Source: Ursus arctos
Taxonomy: Eukaryota > Chordata > Mammalia > Carnivora > Ursidae
Direction: 5' to 3'
NCBI RefSeq assembly: GCF_023065955.2
Contig: NW_026622963.1
Location: forward strand, 8,935,001 to 8,999,000
Length of the DNA: 64,000 nucleotides
Under the pieces are notes generated by a model that was given only the letters and a program-made list of their open reading frames with translations, made no database searches and had not been told where the DNA came from. A program made the translations under genes and the position numbers. Positions 43,040-62,197 of the stretch are shown piece by piece (position 1 is the first letter of the stretch; each line of letters begins with the position of its first letter).

Positions 43040-43200
43040 CGCGACTGAGGGTCAAGACCTAGGTTCTAACGCTAGCTCTGCCACAAACCACCCTGTGACC
43101 CAGAGCTTGTGGCTGCACTTTTCTGGGTCTCAGCTGCTTCTTTGAAATAACACAGGAAAGCTGGATTCACGATGTCAGGTAGCTCCAACTCTTATAGTTC
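43040..43200 (+). repeat. MIR element fragment
   Basis: 'gggtcaagacctaggttctaacgctagctctgccac', 'ccctgtgacccagagcttgtggctgcacttttctgggtctcagctgc' follow MIR order. Confidence 0.7.
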
Positions 43201-43519
43201 ACTTGTCCCTTCTCTTAAAGAGTTCCCTTCCTTCCTGGGAACGTTCAGCTACATGTTCAAGACACAGCCACATGTTTAACATACCACGAACCCAGTTTCT
43301 ATTAAAAATGCCAAAGAATTATCCATAAATAGTTTATGTTTGCCCTGCACATCGTATTTTTCCAAATCCTGCTGGCCCGCTGGAGAGACCTATGTAATAA
43401 TATTTGTAAGGCACGATTTGTTCTAAGAGATTTACACAGGTTGAATCATATGAAGCTGCCAACATTCAAACATTTTTACCACACAGAAACAGCAATTTCC
43501 TATGGTTCGAACTACCAAA

Positions 43520-44032
<513 letters not shown>

Positions 44033-44453
44033 CTAACTAAAAGCAAAAACCTCCCTCCAGGAATTACAAAACATTAATGCCTCGCTCCTTACTGGGTGCC
44101 TGGAATACAAAGATGGAATGATACGGGGTCTCTAACTTTAAACAAGTAATCAAAATAGAGGGCTGTACAAAACAGACTATATTTAGATACAGAGGATGGA
44201 GCCATCAACAAAAACTTCTTGCTCACCTGGTGGCTCTAGTCAAATAAATAAGAGCAGGAAAAAAGCAAATCTTCTTCTGTGCTTCCCTAAAGACCCTGTT
44301 TTGGTCTTTTCCTCCCACACTGTATTTTGGTAGCATGCCTTTCAGTAAGTCTACTCACTAACAGGACCCAAGGGATAGCGGGGAGAAAAAAAATCTCTGA
44401 CATCAGAGCACCAGCCACAAAGACGCAACTAAACTTCTAAGACTTTGAAGTAC

Positions 44454-44658
44454 TGGGACGCCTGGGTGGCTCAGTCGGTTGGTTAAGTGTCTGCCTTTGG
44501 CTCAGGTCATGATCCCAGGGTCCTGGGATCCAGTCCGGCATCGGGCTCCCTGCTCAGCGGGGTGCCTGCCTCTCCCTCTGCCTGCCAACCCCCTCGGCTT
44601 ATGTGCGTCCTTGCTCTCCCTCTCTCTGACAAATAAATAAATAAAATCTTAAAAAAAA
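44454..44658 (+). mobile_element. Can-SINE (SINEC), 14-bp near-perfect duplication
   Basis: Head GGGACGCCTGGGTGGCTCAG and tail AATAAATAAATAAAATC plus A-run. Direct repeats AGACTTTGAAGTAC (44,440-44,453) and AGACTTTCAAGTAC (44,659-44,672) differ at one base. Confidence 0.95.
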
Positions 44659-44689
44659 AGACTTTCAAGTACAGCTAGAACTCTAAGGC

Positions 44690-45140
44690 CCTGCATGAGC
44701 TATTTCCTACCCTCATCTCAGCCACTTTCTAGCCCTCATGGGCTCTTTTCAGTTTTTCAACATGCCCCACTTGTTCCTTCCTTTCTAAAAACCTGGACAC
44801 GAGATGTTCCTTCACAGAGAATGCTCTTCCCATTACCTTACCCTAACCTAACTCTTTCTTCATCAGTCTTGGCTCACATCACTTCTTCCTACCCTCAATC
44901 TAAATGACATCCCCTTCCCTGACATTCTCGCTCATCCTACACTGTAATTCTTCACAAGCATTCACCACAACATGTAATTATATATTTATGTGATTGCTTG
45001 ATGAATGTCCAGTGTCCCAAAAGACCAACTTCAATGTGGACAGGCACTGTTTATCTGGTGCACAATTCTATACCCAGCACGTGGCCTGGCCTGGAATATA
45101 GCAGGGGGAATGAATACACAAACGAGTAAATGACTGAATG
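44690..45140 (+). mobile_element. L2 3'-end fragment
   Basis: 'cttcacagagaatgctcttccca', 'acatcacttcttcc', 'ccttccctgacattctcgctc', 'aggcactgtttatctggtgcacaattctatacccagcac' and 'gaatgaatacacaaacgag' are in the canonical L2 3'-end order, sense. Confidence 0.85.
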
Positions 45141-46090
45141 AATATAAACTGAGAGTGAACAGCCGTGCAGAGATTCTGATCAAGTAAAGCAGAGTGACAA
45201 GAAGGGCTATAGGAAGTGTGTGTGGCTAGAACAGCACTCTGCTGAATTCCACAGGGTGACCCTAAACAAGCTTTCTTGCCCCTGACAACCAGCTTCACAC
45301 CAGCTCAGTACACTATGTCCTATACACACCCCAAAACACATGCAGACAGGCTGGTGTGTAATTACCAAAAAGAGAGAAATCCACACCAGAGGATAACCAT
45401 AATATAGCTTCTCCTCTTTTGGCTCAGTGGTTAAAACATGATACTTGTGATGGTCAAATCTCCATTGCACTACTTAATGTCTGAGAAGAGCCCCTACCCT
45501 TGACTACTGACTGGCCCAATATATTTATTCATCTTACTGTTCATCCCAAAAAAGACATACGGGTTAACAGACTATGAATGAGGAGAGACACAGCCTATCC
45601 CTAGGACTGCCTCAGCACAGCCGCGGCAGCATACTACTCTAAGAGGAACAGCAAAGAGTCTTCTAAATTTTATATAAATGGCTCTTCTTAAATCAATATG
45701 CTCCCAACAGGGAAAACAGACTGCTCTCAGAAAATGTTCCAGAGTTTGGAGAAGGAACAGCAGCAGCTGTATCTTTAGGGCTCAGACTAACTCTAAGTTC
45801 CCTGAAAAGACGTGGAAAGATGACTCCCAAGCTTAAGCCCATGCCTATGGCCATAGCTCAAAATCTCCCCCACGACATTCCCCTGAACTAGCTCTTGGGA
45901 AGCAACTGAAACAAATGGAAGACATCCCCTATAGCTGAGCGGGTGCAGGGTCTGAGACTGGCTCCATGGCTGATTACACAGGTGGCCCAAGGGACTCATC
46001 GGCTGTTATTTCACAAAATGTAGGAGAACACAGATTCCCTGAAAAATTCTGACAATGCAGAACACCCCTAGAGAGCTGCAAATAAGTTGA

Positions 46091-46143
46091 CCAAAAAAAA
46101 AGGAGGAGGAAGAGGAAAGAAGAAGGAAGAAGAGGAGGAAGAA
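46091..46143. repeat. Purine-only tract
   Basis: More than 50 bases of A and G only (GGAGGAGGAAGAGG, GAAGAAGG and similar units), capable of triplex or slippage. No other annotation overlaps it. Confidence 0.85.
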
Positions 46144-46469
46144 ACAGTATTTTATAAAGTCAAGCTCAAATTTATAAAGTTACAGTTCAAAGCCCTATGG
46201 TTGACATAGTACAAGACCCAGGAGAAACACAATTGGATGTCTGGTACCTTGAAAGAATTATTGTAAAAACACAAACTTGTAAAACTAACAAACAGACCAA
46301 GAATATATGCCTTTCATTCCCCCCAATAGTCTATGTGATTAGCCTTTTCCAAACTATGAGAATATAGCTGAGGCTATATTTCCAATTTAATAAAAGAAAC
46401 TACATTGGAGACAGATTAACTTGCCACTGAGATGGTATGTTAAAGCGGGGGCGGGGGGGAGACTAGATT

Positions 46470-46610
46470 CTAGAAAGTCAGAAGACCTGGAACCTAGCCT
46501 TGCTTCTGAAATTTACCAGATATAGTACTTGGCTTTGAAAACAGTCAAGAGTTATTACTCTTTGAGTTTCAGTTTCTTTACTTGAAAAAAGAAGGAGGAT
46601 CCTTAATGCG
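46470..46610 (+). repeat. MIR-like fragment
   Basis: 'ctagaaagtcagaagacctgg' and 'gagtttcagtttctttacttgaaaaa' follow MIR order but are diverged. Confidence 0.55.
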
Positions 46611-47211
46611 GGTCAATTAAATAAGAGGTATGAAAAGATCTCAATCTTGCAAAATACTGCAGAATGTCCTTGCTACTTCTGGGCACGTAGGTTTTCCTGG
46701 TCTCACGCCAGTGCACTCTTTCTTTGCACTGCATCAAGCTGACAAACAGGATTGGCTGATCCTTTTCCAGATTAGTTTTCAACCACAAACTATTCTGAAA
46801 GGTTCTGAGATGCCATGTGTCCTAGGTATTCTAAAAAAGCACCAAACCTTTGGGTGCCAGGTTAGCTTCAGCCAGCAAATACAACCCTTTCATCAAATGA
46901 TGTTTTCAGGTTATTATCTTTAATCCAGATCACTAAAGAGCCCTGTATCCACTGATCTTGATCAGATTGTAGTCCTATTAATTACTCCTAAAAGGTAACT
47001 CACTAGGAAATCTACCCGGGGGAAAGATCACTTAGGGTGCTCTTGCTCTAAGAGTCCTAAAGCAGATTTCAATCTGATTCCTCAAACCACTGGATTAAGT
47101 CAAGAAACCTGCATTCTAATTGTAACTTTTCTACTGACTAGCATAGTTACTCTGAGCAAACCACTCCCTATGCCCTCCATTTCTCTATTCATAGTGAGGG
47201 GAACATCTATG

Positions 47212-47335
47212 ACTCTCAAACCTGGCTGTTCATTAGAATCCTCCAGAATTCTTTAATAGAGCCCTGGGCCTCACCCCAGATACAGTGGATTAGACTCTCC
47301 AGAAAAGGACCATATATATCTAATGTGTCTCTCAC
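47212..47335 (+). repeat. MER5A-like fragment
   Basis: 'gactctcaaacctggctgttcattagaatcctcc' then 'gagccctgggcctcaccccaga' match the 5' half of MER5A. The 3' half is lost or diverged. A MIR-like piece (47,080-47,200) lies just upstream. Confidence 0.65.
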
Positions 47336-47419
47336 ATAACAGAATTGTGGATTATGAATGCCCATAAGAAGTTTAGCAATGCTCCCTCCCATCTTCCCAG
47401 GAGCTGCTAGTCCCTCTCA

Positions 47420-53064
<5,645 letters not shown>

Positions 53065-55102
53065 TCAACAGGTGTTAATAGTAATTTAAAGAAAAGGAAA
53101 GAAAAAAGCAAATGAGTTGCAAAGAACAAAAAGGATTCCATTTTTAAACTATAAAGAGACAGTAAATAGCATTTCATACAAGCTTTTAGAAGAAGAACCA
53201 CCCTGGGAAGCTTATGAAGCAAAGGCAGGCTAATTACAAGCTGGGGCGGCCCAGGTGCTAGCCAGGCAGAAGCAAGCCCACTGGAAAGCGTTTTAGCAAT
53301 GGGCCCGGTTGGTAGGAATGAGAAAGCCTCAGGTTCAGGGAAGAGTCTTTTTCCGTAGAGCACAAACCATTACCTTTTCAAATTCAGGCAAGTGATGAAA
53401 GATAACCACAAGCGGCAGTAGCTCTATGTGCCAAGTCAGGATCTCTCTTTTGGATGGGTGAACACTTTGTTAGAGATGCAATGCCTTTTGTGGGCCTCAA
53501 CAAGAAATATTAACTGACCTAATGACGCCTTCTCTTGGGAACCGCAAGTCCAAATTTCAACTGAAAAGGTAGCATATTTCCCTCTTGTGCAGAATTCCAT
53601 CCTGAGTTCAGGATGGATTCCCACCCCCCCCCATCCTATTCTTCCCTGGTCTACGGCAAACAAACGGCCCAGCTAGCTGTGACTAGGTAGCCTCTACCTG
53701 AATGCAGACCTTCAGGCACGGGAAAACAAGACAGTCTGTACTTCAGAGTGAGAACTACTACGGTTGTCAGCTCAGCAGTGAAACTAACAGTAACAGCAAT
53801 CCAACTCATTGCCAACAGAGGGACAATGCCTTCCACAATTCCCTAGGTTCATACAACTAGAGAGCTCTCCTGAAAAGTCAGTCTTAAAAATTACCATGGT
53901 ACTTGACAGGCTCTGTCTACATAGTTTACTTGCCTAGCTCCTAGAGGCCAGTTCATAAAGAATAAGAAATATGTAATGATGAACTGAATTCTATGGTGAA
54001 GGCTAGGCCTCAACAACATTGCCAGGCATTGTTCAGGAATTGAAATTGATGCCTACCTCCACTTGTCCACAATTTGCTTTAGGTTACATTCCCTTAAGAC
54101 AAGGCGGCAATGGCAGAAAGAGAGTAGAAAATCCAGACTTAACTGAAGAACTTGGGAGTAGGGTCCACAATAAACTAAATCACGGTGCAAGCATACTCTC
54201 TCTCACCCATTTACTCCACCTGGGGCTCATCAGCATTTCTACTAATTCAGGCAGTGTCCCAAGGTACAGGGCAAGAGTGGCTGGTCAATTTCTCTGGGGA
54301 CCAAGCTGGTTCTTTCTAATGAGCAGAGTGGGGCCAGGATCTACTGACATCAGATTAAAAACATTCCAAAAGAAAGGTATAAATTAAACGGAACAGTTCT
54401 CCTACAGTCCAGAAGCCAAGGATGTAAAGGAGCTGGCTAAAAATGGAGGCTACTAAGTGGAGAATTTTCTGTTTACATTCATAGAAGTACTTGCCTTTGG
54501 AAATAAACTCCACGTCATGGACCTGAGAACCCTCAGAGAGGTACTATACTTACTTAAGTAGAGGCCAAGACCTCCAAATTCATACTAGTCTTTCAATTCA
54601 TAAAACATTGAGAATCTGAGGAGGACAGGAATCCAGTAATTAACAGCCTTAGACTAAATGTTCTGCCTTGAAAATGCTATTCTAAACTACCATCTACCAG
54701 AGGCCTCAAGAAGCCAAAAAGATGTCACTCTCAGATGCAAGGGAAGTTTCAGAATTTCAGAAAGGAGACACCAATCTCCAGCAATGAAAAGCTGAGCTCC
54801 CTTCCAGGTAAAGTGGTAATCAAGGAGCCAGGTATTAATTTCACAAACTGCCACATGCCCACCCATCAGAGTCAATGCCAACTAATATAGAAGGACAGGT
54901 AAAGGAAGCTGGTTCTGTTCATTCTACTACTGGTTTAATCACCATGGAAAACTGGTTATCAGTAAATCCCTAGGGAGCAGTAAAGAGTAGTAGTTTGTTT
55001 TAATCACACTCTCAATCATTAAGTGTAAATTACAAGCGCTCTTATTCTCACATTTTCTGTGGAACTGGCGGAGTTTATGTCTTCTCAAACACTGTGATTA
55101 TG

Positions 55103-55600
55103 CACAGACTGTCCTCAACTTACGAGGGAGTTACATCCTGATAAAGCCACTGTAAGTTGAAATTTTCTAAAGTTGAGAATGCATTTAAAACACCTAACCT
55201 ACAGAACACCACAGCTGAGTCTAGCCTACCTTAAACATGCGCGGAACACTTACACAGGCCTGCACTTGGGCAGAATCACGTAACAGAACATCTACTTTAT
55301 AAGTGTTGAGTATCTCTATAATTTACTGAATGTTGCACTGAGAATGAAAACAGGATGGCTGTAGGACTCCAGAACGGTTTTAAGTGTATGGGTTGTTTAC
55401 CCTCGTGATAACATGGCTGACTGGGAGCTGCAGCTCGCTGCTGCTGCCCAGCACCATGAGGGAGGAAGGGACTGCAGATTGCTAGCCTGGGAAAAGATCA
55501 AAATTCAAAATACAGTGTCTATCAAATATGTATCACTTTTGCATCATCATAAAGTCGAAATGTTTTAAGTTGAACCACAGTAAGTCAGGGACCACCCATT
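55103..55600. mobile_element. TcMar-Tigger/MER2-like DNA transposon, both ends present
   Basis: 'cagactgtcctcaacttacgaggg' on the left and 'ttgaaccacagtaagtcagggaccacc' on the right are inverted repeats. The middle contains the characteristic 'tgggagctgcagctcgctgctgctgcccagcacc' and 'gattgctagcctgggaaaagatcaaaattc'. It is non-autonomous, about 500 bp. Confidence 0.75.
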
Positions 55601-56109
55601 TGATCATGCTCTAGAAACCTGTTAGTGGGTTTGTTCTGTATTTTTCCCCTTCTGAAATGCAGGCTGACATTTAAGCCTCTTTATCAACCTAATGACTAAG
55701 CTAATGTAAAAGGAATGCCTGCAAGTATGTCCAGAACCCCAAGAACCCATCCAATTCCAGTGTAATCTCAAATCCCAACACTACACAATTCAAAGGTAGC
55801 TGAGAAACAGCCCGAACACAATTTCTAGTGCACAGAACCAAGCAAGTCACTCAACCTGACCCTGCCACCCCAGGGCAAGACTCACTACTAAGGAGGAAGG
55901 AATGCTGATCTGATTCAGTTTAATTTTCTACCTGCATACAGGAAAATGGGACTAAGTCAAAAATAAATGTTCTTTGAATTAGTAAATTATATGATGTATA
56001 TTTAAACAAATTCATGCAAAAACAAGATTTAAAATTCCTTAAAACACTAACAACAGACATCTATCTATGTGCTCTCTGAAAGCTATTATTTCTTATTAGC
56101 CATGTGCAC

Positions 56110-56355
56110 CAACAGGTGACATTTTCTAAGTATGGGTTATGCATTAGACAATGTGCTAATAAGCACTTTATATTACCTCATTTACTCCTCACAACAGTCC
56201 TATAAGATAGGCGCCACCATAACACCCTTAAAGGTGGAAACTAAGGCCCAAAAAAGTTAAGTACTTTGCCCACAGTCACAAGCTAACAGTGAAAGAGTCT
56301 GGCCTGAAATCCAGGTATGTCCAAAGCCAAAGCATGGTCTCCTAATACTTGCCAC
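56110..56355 (-). repeat. MIR element, antisense
   Basis: 'gcactttatattacctcatttactcctcacaacagtcctataagataggcgcc' through 'ttgcccacagtcacaagc' gives a near-complete antisense MIR. Confidence 0.88.
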
Positions 56356-56596
56356 AACTGTGGTCAATATCCCTTACTAAAATAGAAAAAGTTTTTTGTA
56401 GTTATTTAAAAGTTAAAGATATTTTTTTTGTCACCACTTAAAGGTAATTAATGAATTAATAATTTCTGACTACCAAAAGCAAGGACCTGTCCAGTGGAAT
56501 GTGCAGCACACGGTGATCACTAACTCCTTAAAATTATATAATCCTAGTAAAGAATGGAGATCTAGAAGCACAGGATCAAAGAGTTCCCCAAGCAAG

Positions 56597-56652
56597 GGTG
56601 GGTGGGTGTGTGGGTGTGTGTGGGGGGGTGTGCGCACGCCAGGGGAGGGGGG
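56597..56652. repeat. GT/G-rich tract
   Basis: GGGTGGGTGGGTGTGTGGG-type sequence followed by GGGGGGGTGTGCG and GGGGAGGGGGGG. Many G-runs on + make it a candidate G-quadruplex. It would be C-rich in the NPTN transcript. Confidence 0.85.
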
Positions 56653-56859
56653 GCAGAGAAGAAAAGTGAGAAAACAAAAGAAAAGACGGTTCAGAAGCAA
56701 GTTTGCCCCCTAGTTCTGATGATTTCATCACCCTGCTCTTGAGAAGCCTGGCTTCATAGGAGGGAAGAATTTAAAAACATTACATACATTTCTCTGATAT
56801 TGTGGTCAGGGGCAAATTAACAAAGGGCAGTACGTAAAATTTTTATAAAACCTAACAGT

Positions 56860-57055
56860 TCACAAAGTGCTTCCACACGCATCACATCGCATTTCATTCA
56901 CATAGTTTCACAAGGTTCATAGAGCAGGCGCAGAGAGAGGTTCATGACTTGCCCAAGACTGCTTAGGTAGCTAATCTTGAGTAGCGATGCGATCAGAACA
57001 CAGGTCTTCAGCTCTTAGTCTACGGTTCTTTCCATTAAACTGTACTGCCTCTAAC
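56860..57055 (-). repeat. MIR element, antisense
   Basis: 'cacaaagtgcttccacacgcatc', 'gttcatgacttgcccaagactgcttaggtagc' and 'ttaaactgtactgcctc' follow antisense MIR order. Confidence 0.8.
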
Positions 57056-58399
57056 CAAACCAAGCACAGGATTCCTTGATAGCTAAACACACATCAAAAA
57101 TCCATGAAAACCGATCTATTTCTCCTCCTAGCAGCAGGGAAAAGAAAAAACAAAAAACCTCTCTACACAGTATCATGAAATCACAATTAGCAAAGGAAAG
57201 TTATTAGCAAGCATCTACCTCATTATCCATCCAAAATTAGCTCCAATTCAGAAGAGAAGAACCAGCTTGCAGCAGTAGCAGGAGGAGGCAGACGGCTCAG
57301 AGCCTGACTCACTGCCCTTCCTTCCAGCACCAAGGGCTTTCAATCAAGTATGTGCCCTCAACATAAGAGGACACGAATGCCTAAAATTGGGAGGCCTGCA
57401 GAAGCATCTGTTTGATCTCCAGGTCAAAGCCCATCCAATATTTTGGAAAAAGCCAGAATTTCGGAAAAACAGCCTTCTACCCCTTCCCCACCATCATCTC
57501 TACCCACTGTAACATGTAACAGGGCTCAGATCTCAAACAGGTTTGAGAAAGTACTAATAAAGTGCATTGAGTTCAACAATGATAAAGGAAGCTGAAAGGT
57601 GGTCAGAGGTTTGGGGGAAGGGAGAGACTAGAAGCTAGGGTTGGAGGAGGACAGCAAGCACAGTATAAAAAACTGAAGACAGTAAAACCGGGAAAGCAGT
57701 AATGTAAAATTGCATAACTGGGGATGGGGGATGGGAAGCGAAGATGACAGCTGGGGCTAGCAGCCGGAGAAAAGGAGGAGCTCTCTGGCAGGAAAAACTG
57801 GATGTGTAGATATGTAGCAGCGGGTGAGAAGAAAAAGGGAACACAGAACAGCAAGTTGAGCCCAATCCCAAGAAAACTGCTTTTACATATGCCCTAAGGA
57901 AGCAAAAAAGCTAACCTAGTCCCACACAGGACCTGAGACCATCACTGATTTTTACAGCTGAAATTCTCACCTCCAGGGCAATCCCTGAACAGGTGATAAG
58001 ACTAACTTCTCTCCCTCTCTCTGTCTCAGCTGACTACTGCCAAGGCCAGGCTTTTAAATCTAGCGTGCTTTTGTCACCTTTTATTTATTTATTTTTTAAA
58101 CAGCTGTTCCCTTCAAGCCCCTGTTTACTACTAATTCCCTGTGGATGGCTCATGCTGTTGTCTCCTTCATGCCTCATAATAAAGAGAAAATGACAGCCAA
58201 GGACAAAAGAGCATTTCTCTCCCCCTCCCATCTCACCACCAAACACACCCTCATATCATATACATCAAAAAGAAGAAAGACTGAGCAAGACAAGCTGATC
58301 TCTAACTATGGTTATAGGCATAGTATTTCAAATCTATTTAAACAACTGTGAACTGCTACAAGACTGTATACACAGGCTGTACACATCTCGCCTACCCTT

Positions 58400-58598
58400 T
58401 TTTTTTTTTAAGATTTTATTTATTTATTTGAGAGAGAGAGTGTGAGCACGAGCAGGGGGAGAAGCAGAGGGTGAGAGAAAGGGAGAAGCGGACTCTTCGC
58501 TTAGCAGGGAGCCAGACTTGGGACTCAATCCCAGACCCCTGGAATCATGACCTGAGCTGAAGGCAGATGCTTAACTGACAGAGCCACCCAGGCGCCCC
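58400..58598 (-). mobile_element. Can-SINE (SINEC), antisense, diverged target-site duplication
   Basis: T-run, AAGATTTTATTTATTTATTT, and end CCACCCAGGCGCCCC. Flanks ACATCTCGCCTACCCTT (58,383-58,399) and ACATCTTCCCTATCCTT (58,599-58,615) are a duplication with a few mismatches, so the insertion is older than those at 20 or 31 kb. Confidence 0.93.
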
Positions 58599-59054
58599 AC
58601 ATCTTCCCTATCCTTACTGTTAATTTAAGAATTATTATCACTATTCCTTAACAACAAAGACAGGTCATAAATACATATGCACTTATTCTGTGCGTAACCA
58701 TCAAGGGTAAGGCAGGCCTGAGGCCCTGGGAATGGATGAAAATGGGATGACCTCATTTTCTGCAGCAGGAAGGAAGTATCTGGGTCTGATCCCATGGACT
58801 AGTCTGATCTGTAGGTAGAAAGAGCAGCAATTACAAAAATTTATTTCCCCAAAATAAAACCTATTCCTTTCACAGCTACCTCTATCAGGCAGACATGACA
58901 AAGGTTTGGGACTATCCCCATCACTAGTTTCTATGCCAGGGCCCACCGTTTATTTAGAAAGCGTACCATACAAATGGCTAAAGAAATCTACTCAGCATTT
59001 TAGCCAGCCTTCTGTTTTGGAGAAATAGGGAAATCCAGTTTGAAGGAGACTATG

Positions 59055-59290
59055 TAGTTTAGTAATTAAAAGCAGCAAACTCTAAAATCAGATTGTCGGG
59101 AGGTGCAATCACTAACTATATGACCTCAGGCAAGTGACCTAACCTCTCTGAGCTTCTCCTAATCTGCAGAAAGAAGCTAATAATAGTAGCAACCTCACAG
59201 TGTTATTGTGAGGATTAAATGAAATAGCACAGCTTAAAACAGTGCCTGGCACATAGCAAGCACTCAGTAATGTTAGCTATTATTGTAAGT
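59055..59290 (+). repeat. MIR element, near full length
   Basis: 'ctatatgacctcaggcaagtgacctaacctctctgagcttc', 'cacagtgttattgtgaggattaaatgaaatagc' and 'cagtgcctggcacatagcaagcactcagtaatg' are textbook MIR wording. Confidence 0.93.
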
Positions 59291-60159
59291 CTCCGCAGAC
59301 ATAATGCTGAACAGGCCACATGCAGTAGCCTTTAGCACTGCTCTACAACAGGCTGGGAAGCAGAAATGTTACAGCCAAAATGAATTCTAAATTAGAATCC
59401 AACTTCAAGAAACAACAAAAGATTAACCTTTAAAATAAATTTAGAACCAGAATGGAAGTAGATTGCAGAATGCAATGAAAAAGAAGGGAATTCTTCATTC
59501 CTTCCTATCCTTAGAGCAAACTAGAATGGGGAGAATGATAGCAGCAATGTGGACTCAAGGAATTGGCGAAATGTTACTAGAGTTATAAACCATTAAATCT
59601 GAGATAATATGAACAATATGGAAAGCCCAAGAGTAATGAGAATAGAAAGAGGCAGTGTAAGATTCTCCTTAAAAAAAAAAAGTAAAGAATAATCCCACCA
59701 ATTACAAATCAAGTTGTTTAGCAATGATATATGGGAAGATACCGAACACTGGGCAGGCCAAACTGTAAATTCACAGAATGTAAGATAAAATGGTAGTTAT
59801 AGGATTTGGGACCATGTCAGATTAAGCTTAATTTCAGTCTAACAGTGTCAGCCTTTGAGTCAGTACCACCACACCTTAAATTCTCTTAACCGTTGAGCAG
59901 TTTCTTCAAACAGGAATGATGCCATCTTCTTTATGGGGTAGTTTTAAGTCATGTAGTTTATATGGAAGAGCTCTGTTAACGGTAAACCTCTATGCAAATG
60001 TTATTTTAGGACAGAGAAGGGATAAGCATCTGATATGACTGATCCTCAACAAGGATTTTCATTCAGTCCTGTTGTCAATTACCATTGAGAAGCTAAACAA
60101 GCATGATCTACCTAGATCCATGGGTCTCAAAGTCAGTGACAAAAAAGAAAAAAAAAAGA

Positions 60160-60245
60160 AAAAAGAAAGAAAAGGAAAGGAAAGAAAGGAAAGGAAAGGA
60201 AAGGAAAGGAAAGGAAAGGAAAGGAAAGGAAAGGGGAGGAAAGGA
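60160..60245. repeat. (AAAGG)n microsatellite
   Basis: About fourteen GAAAG/AAAGG units followed by an A-run. The open frames running through it on both strands (60,059-60,436) are low-complexity artefacts. Confidence 0.97.
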
Positions 60246-60439
60246 AAAAAAAAAAAAAAGGTTAGAGGTATGATAAAAAGAAACCATGGGCTTGTCTCAT
60301 CCCAGAAAATACAAACAAAAATTTTCCTACAATACAGGGGTGTCCCAGACCCCAGGTTAGACATCTGTGTCTCAAGCATATTGCTATTGAATGAGTGGAC
60401 AGATACGGGTCTTTTAGTAAGCTGAGAGTTGCCCACCTT

Positions 60440-60600
60440 ATAGGAAATGAGGCATGGTTTACATCTAGGTTGGATTCTTCAACTTCTTCAACCTCAGTCT
60501 CCTCATCTGAAAACCGGGGAAAATAATCCCTACCTCCTTCACAAGGTCATGGTGAAGTTCACATAAACAATGTGAAATTAACTAATCGGCTATAAATGTA
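60440..60600 (+). repeat. MIR-like fragment
   Basis: 'cctcagtctcctcatctgaaaaccggggaaaataatccctacctcc' and 'cataaacaatgtgaaatta' follow MIR order. Confidence 0.7.
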
Positions 60601-61765
60601 ATAATATAGGTGGCCATTTTGTGCAAGCATTCTAGTCTGTAACAAAGGACAACTTAAACCAGCCCTGGGTGTTCTAAGATTCACCCATGGGGGAGAGGGG
60701 TTGTCTACTGCACTTTTTCTTAATTTTCCAATTTTCCAAAGGAATAAAAGCATTGAAAACCACTGACCCAAAGAATTTAAATATGTTTCAAATGGAAAGT
60801 GACATTAAATAAGATACAGTTGCCAGCAATTAATAATAAAATTTAGAATTCTTGTCCACTCTTGTATTTCTTCATGTATATGTAACATGCTCCAGGGGCT
60901 TAGGACTCTCATCGTCCTCCAAAGGGCTCTAAAAGATTGAAAGCTCTGTTTATGTTATTTATTAGAAAATCCTGGCCACTTAAGTCTTTTATGGACATCA
61001 AATAAAGAGCTTCATTATTAAAGACACCCCTTGGGACTAACAACATTTCCTCCTCACTCCAAGAAGGAAAGAAGCATTTTAATTTAATCTTGAACAAAGA
61101 AAGTGAGGCTAAATATAAATGATCAGGTCCCATTTTCACTGTGATATCAAAATGACTATAACCTTAGTTTTTAAAAACTAAGGATGTGTCCAAGGGGAAA
61201 AATGCAATAGCCACAAACTGCTATCAAGCTAGTCTTTTTAGGAAACTTTAGGAAATCTACTTAACTCCACAAATAGTACTCAAGCTGCTAGTACACAAAG
61301 GAAAGAAACTAGTTTTGCTAGCCATTAAAAACCAAGGATGTCTCATCCAAAGGAAATAGACAAATGCATATAAATCAGCTGTATCTCAAAAGGTGCTCTT
61401 AATGAAAGGTCTGGTTTCAAACAGTGAAACCCTTATATATTTAAGCAAATGCTCATAAAAATTCTCCTATTCCAAAAGACTGTCAAAAATAGCTACGGGC
61501 CAATCTAGAACTATACCCAAACAGAACTATGAGGCCAAAACCAATTTTTGTGTGTGTGGTGGGGGGATACAGTTACAAAGCATGCCTCAGTTGACCCTCC
61601 AGTTTGGATTTATTACAAGCAAAATGAAAACAATATGCTAGAAAGGTTGAATACTCCAATTAAAGAAACCAGTCTCAGAGCCATGGGTAATTATAATGAA
61701 AAGCTGACCTTCACTAATTACTTTTTCTGTGAAATTCACTTGCCTACAGATTCAATATAACTTTT

Positions 61766-61968
61766 TTAAAAATTTATTTATTTTAGAGAGAGAAAGAGCA
61801 CACAAGCAGGAGGAGGGGCAGAGGGAGAAGGTGAGAGAGAATCTCAAGCAGACTCCCCACCGAGTACAGAGCCCAGTACAGGGCTGGATCTCAAGACCCT
61901 GAGAGATCATGACCTGAGCCAAAACCAAAAGTCAGGCGCTCAACCGACTGAGCCACCCAGGCGCCCCT
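61766..61968 (-). mobile_element. Can-SINE (SINEC), antisense, 18-bp duplication with two mismatches
   Basis: Starts AAATTTATTTATTTTAGAGA and ends GAGCCACCCAGGCGCCCC. It is of the AAAACCAA-containing older subfamily, like the copy at 15,758. Flanks AGATTCAATATAACTTTT (61,748-61,765) and AGATTGAGTATAACTTTT (61,969-61,986). Confidence 0.94.
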
Positions 61969-62066
61969 AGATTGAGTATAACTTTTGATAACAAACTCAC
62001 TTTCTGTCCCTGGCAATATCCAATCAGGATTTAAACCTTAAACATAACACAATTCATCTCATTCTT

Positions 62067-62197
62067 CAGAGAAGGATACAATTCGGTTTTTGTTTTTTGT
62101 TTTTTTGTTGTTTTTTTTTTTGTGGTGGGCAGCAAAGCAGTTTACTGAGCCATAGTACAAAGCTCCCGAAGAGGGAGGGGACCCAAGAGGGTTGCCC
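62067..62197 (-). mobile_element. Processed-transcript-like insertion (3' fragment with poly(A))
   Basis: On the - strand the fragment ends AGTAAACTGCTTTGCTGCCC, a short CACCAC spacer, and a long A-rich tail (seen as T-rich 62,086-62,121 on +). It looks like a 5'-truncated retrocopy of some mRNA 3' end with an AGTAAA signal. Perfect 13-bp direct repeats TCATCTCATTCTT flank it at 62,054-62,066 and 62,198-62,210. About 19 extra bases lie between the tail and the left repeat. The source gene is not identified. Confidence 0.6.

Noticed and set aside
60059..60436. Opposing 117- and 125-codon frames rich in Lys/Glu/Arg and Phe/Ser/Leu
   Set aside because: They are generated by the (AAAGG)n microsatellite, which lacks stops in several frames.
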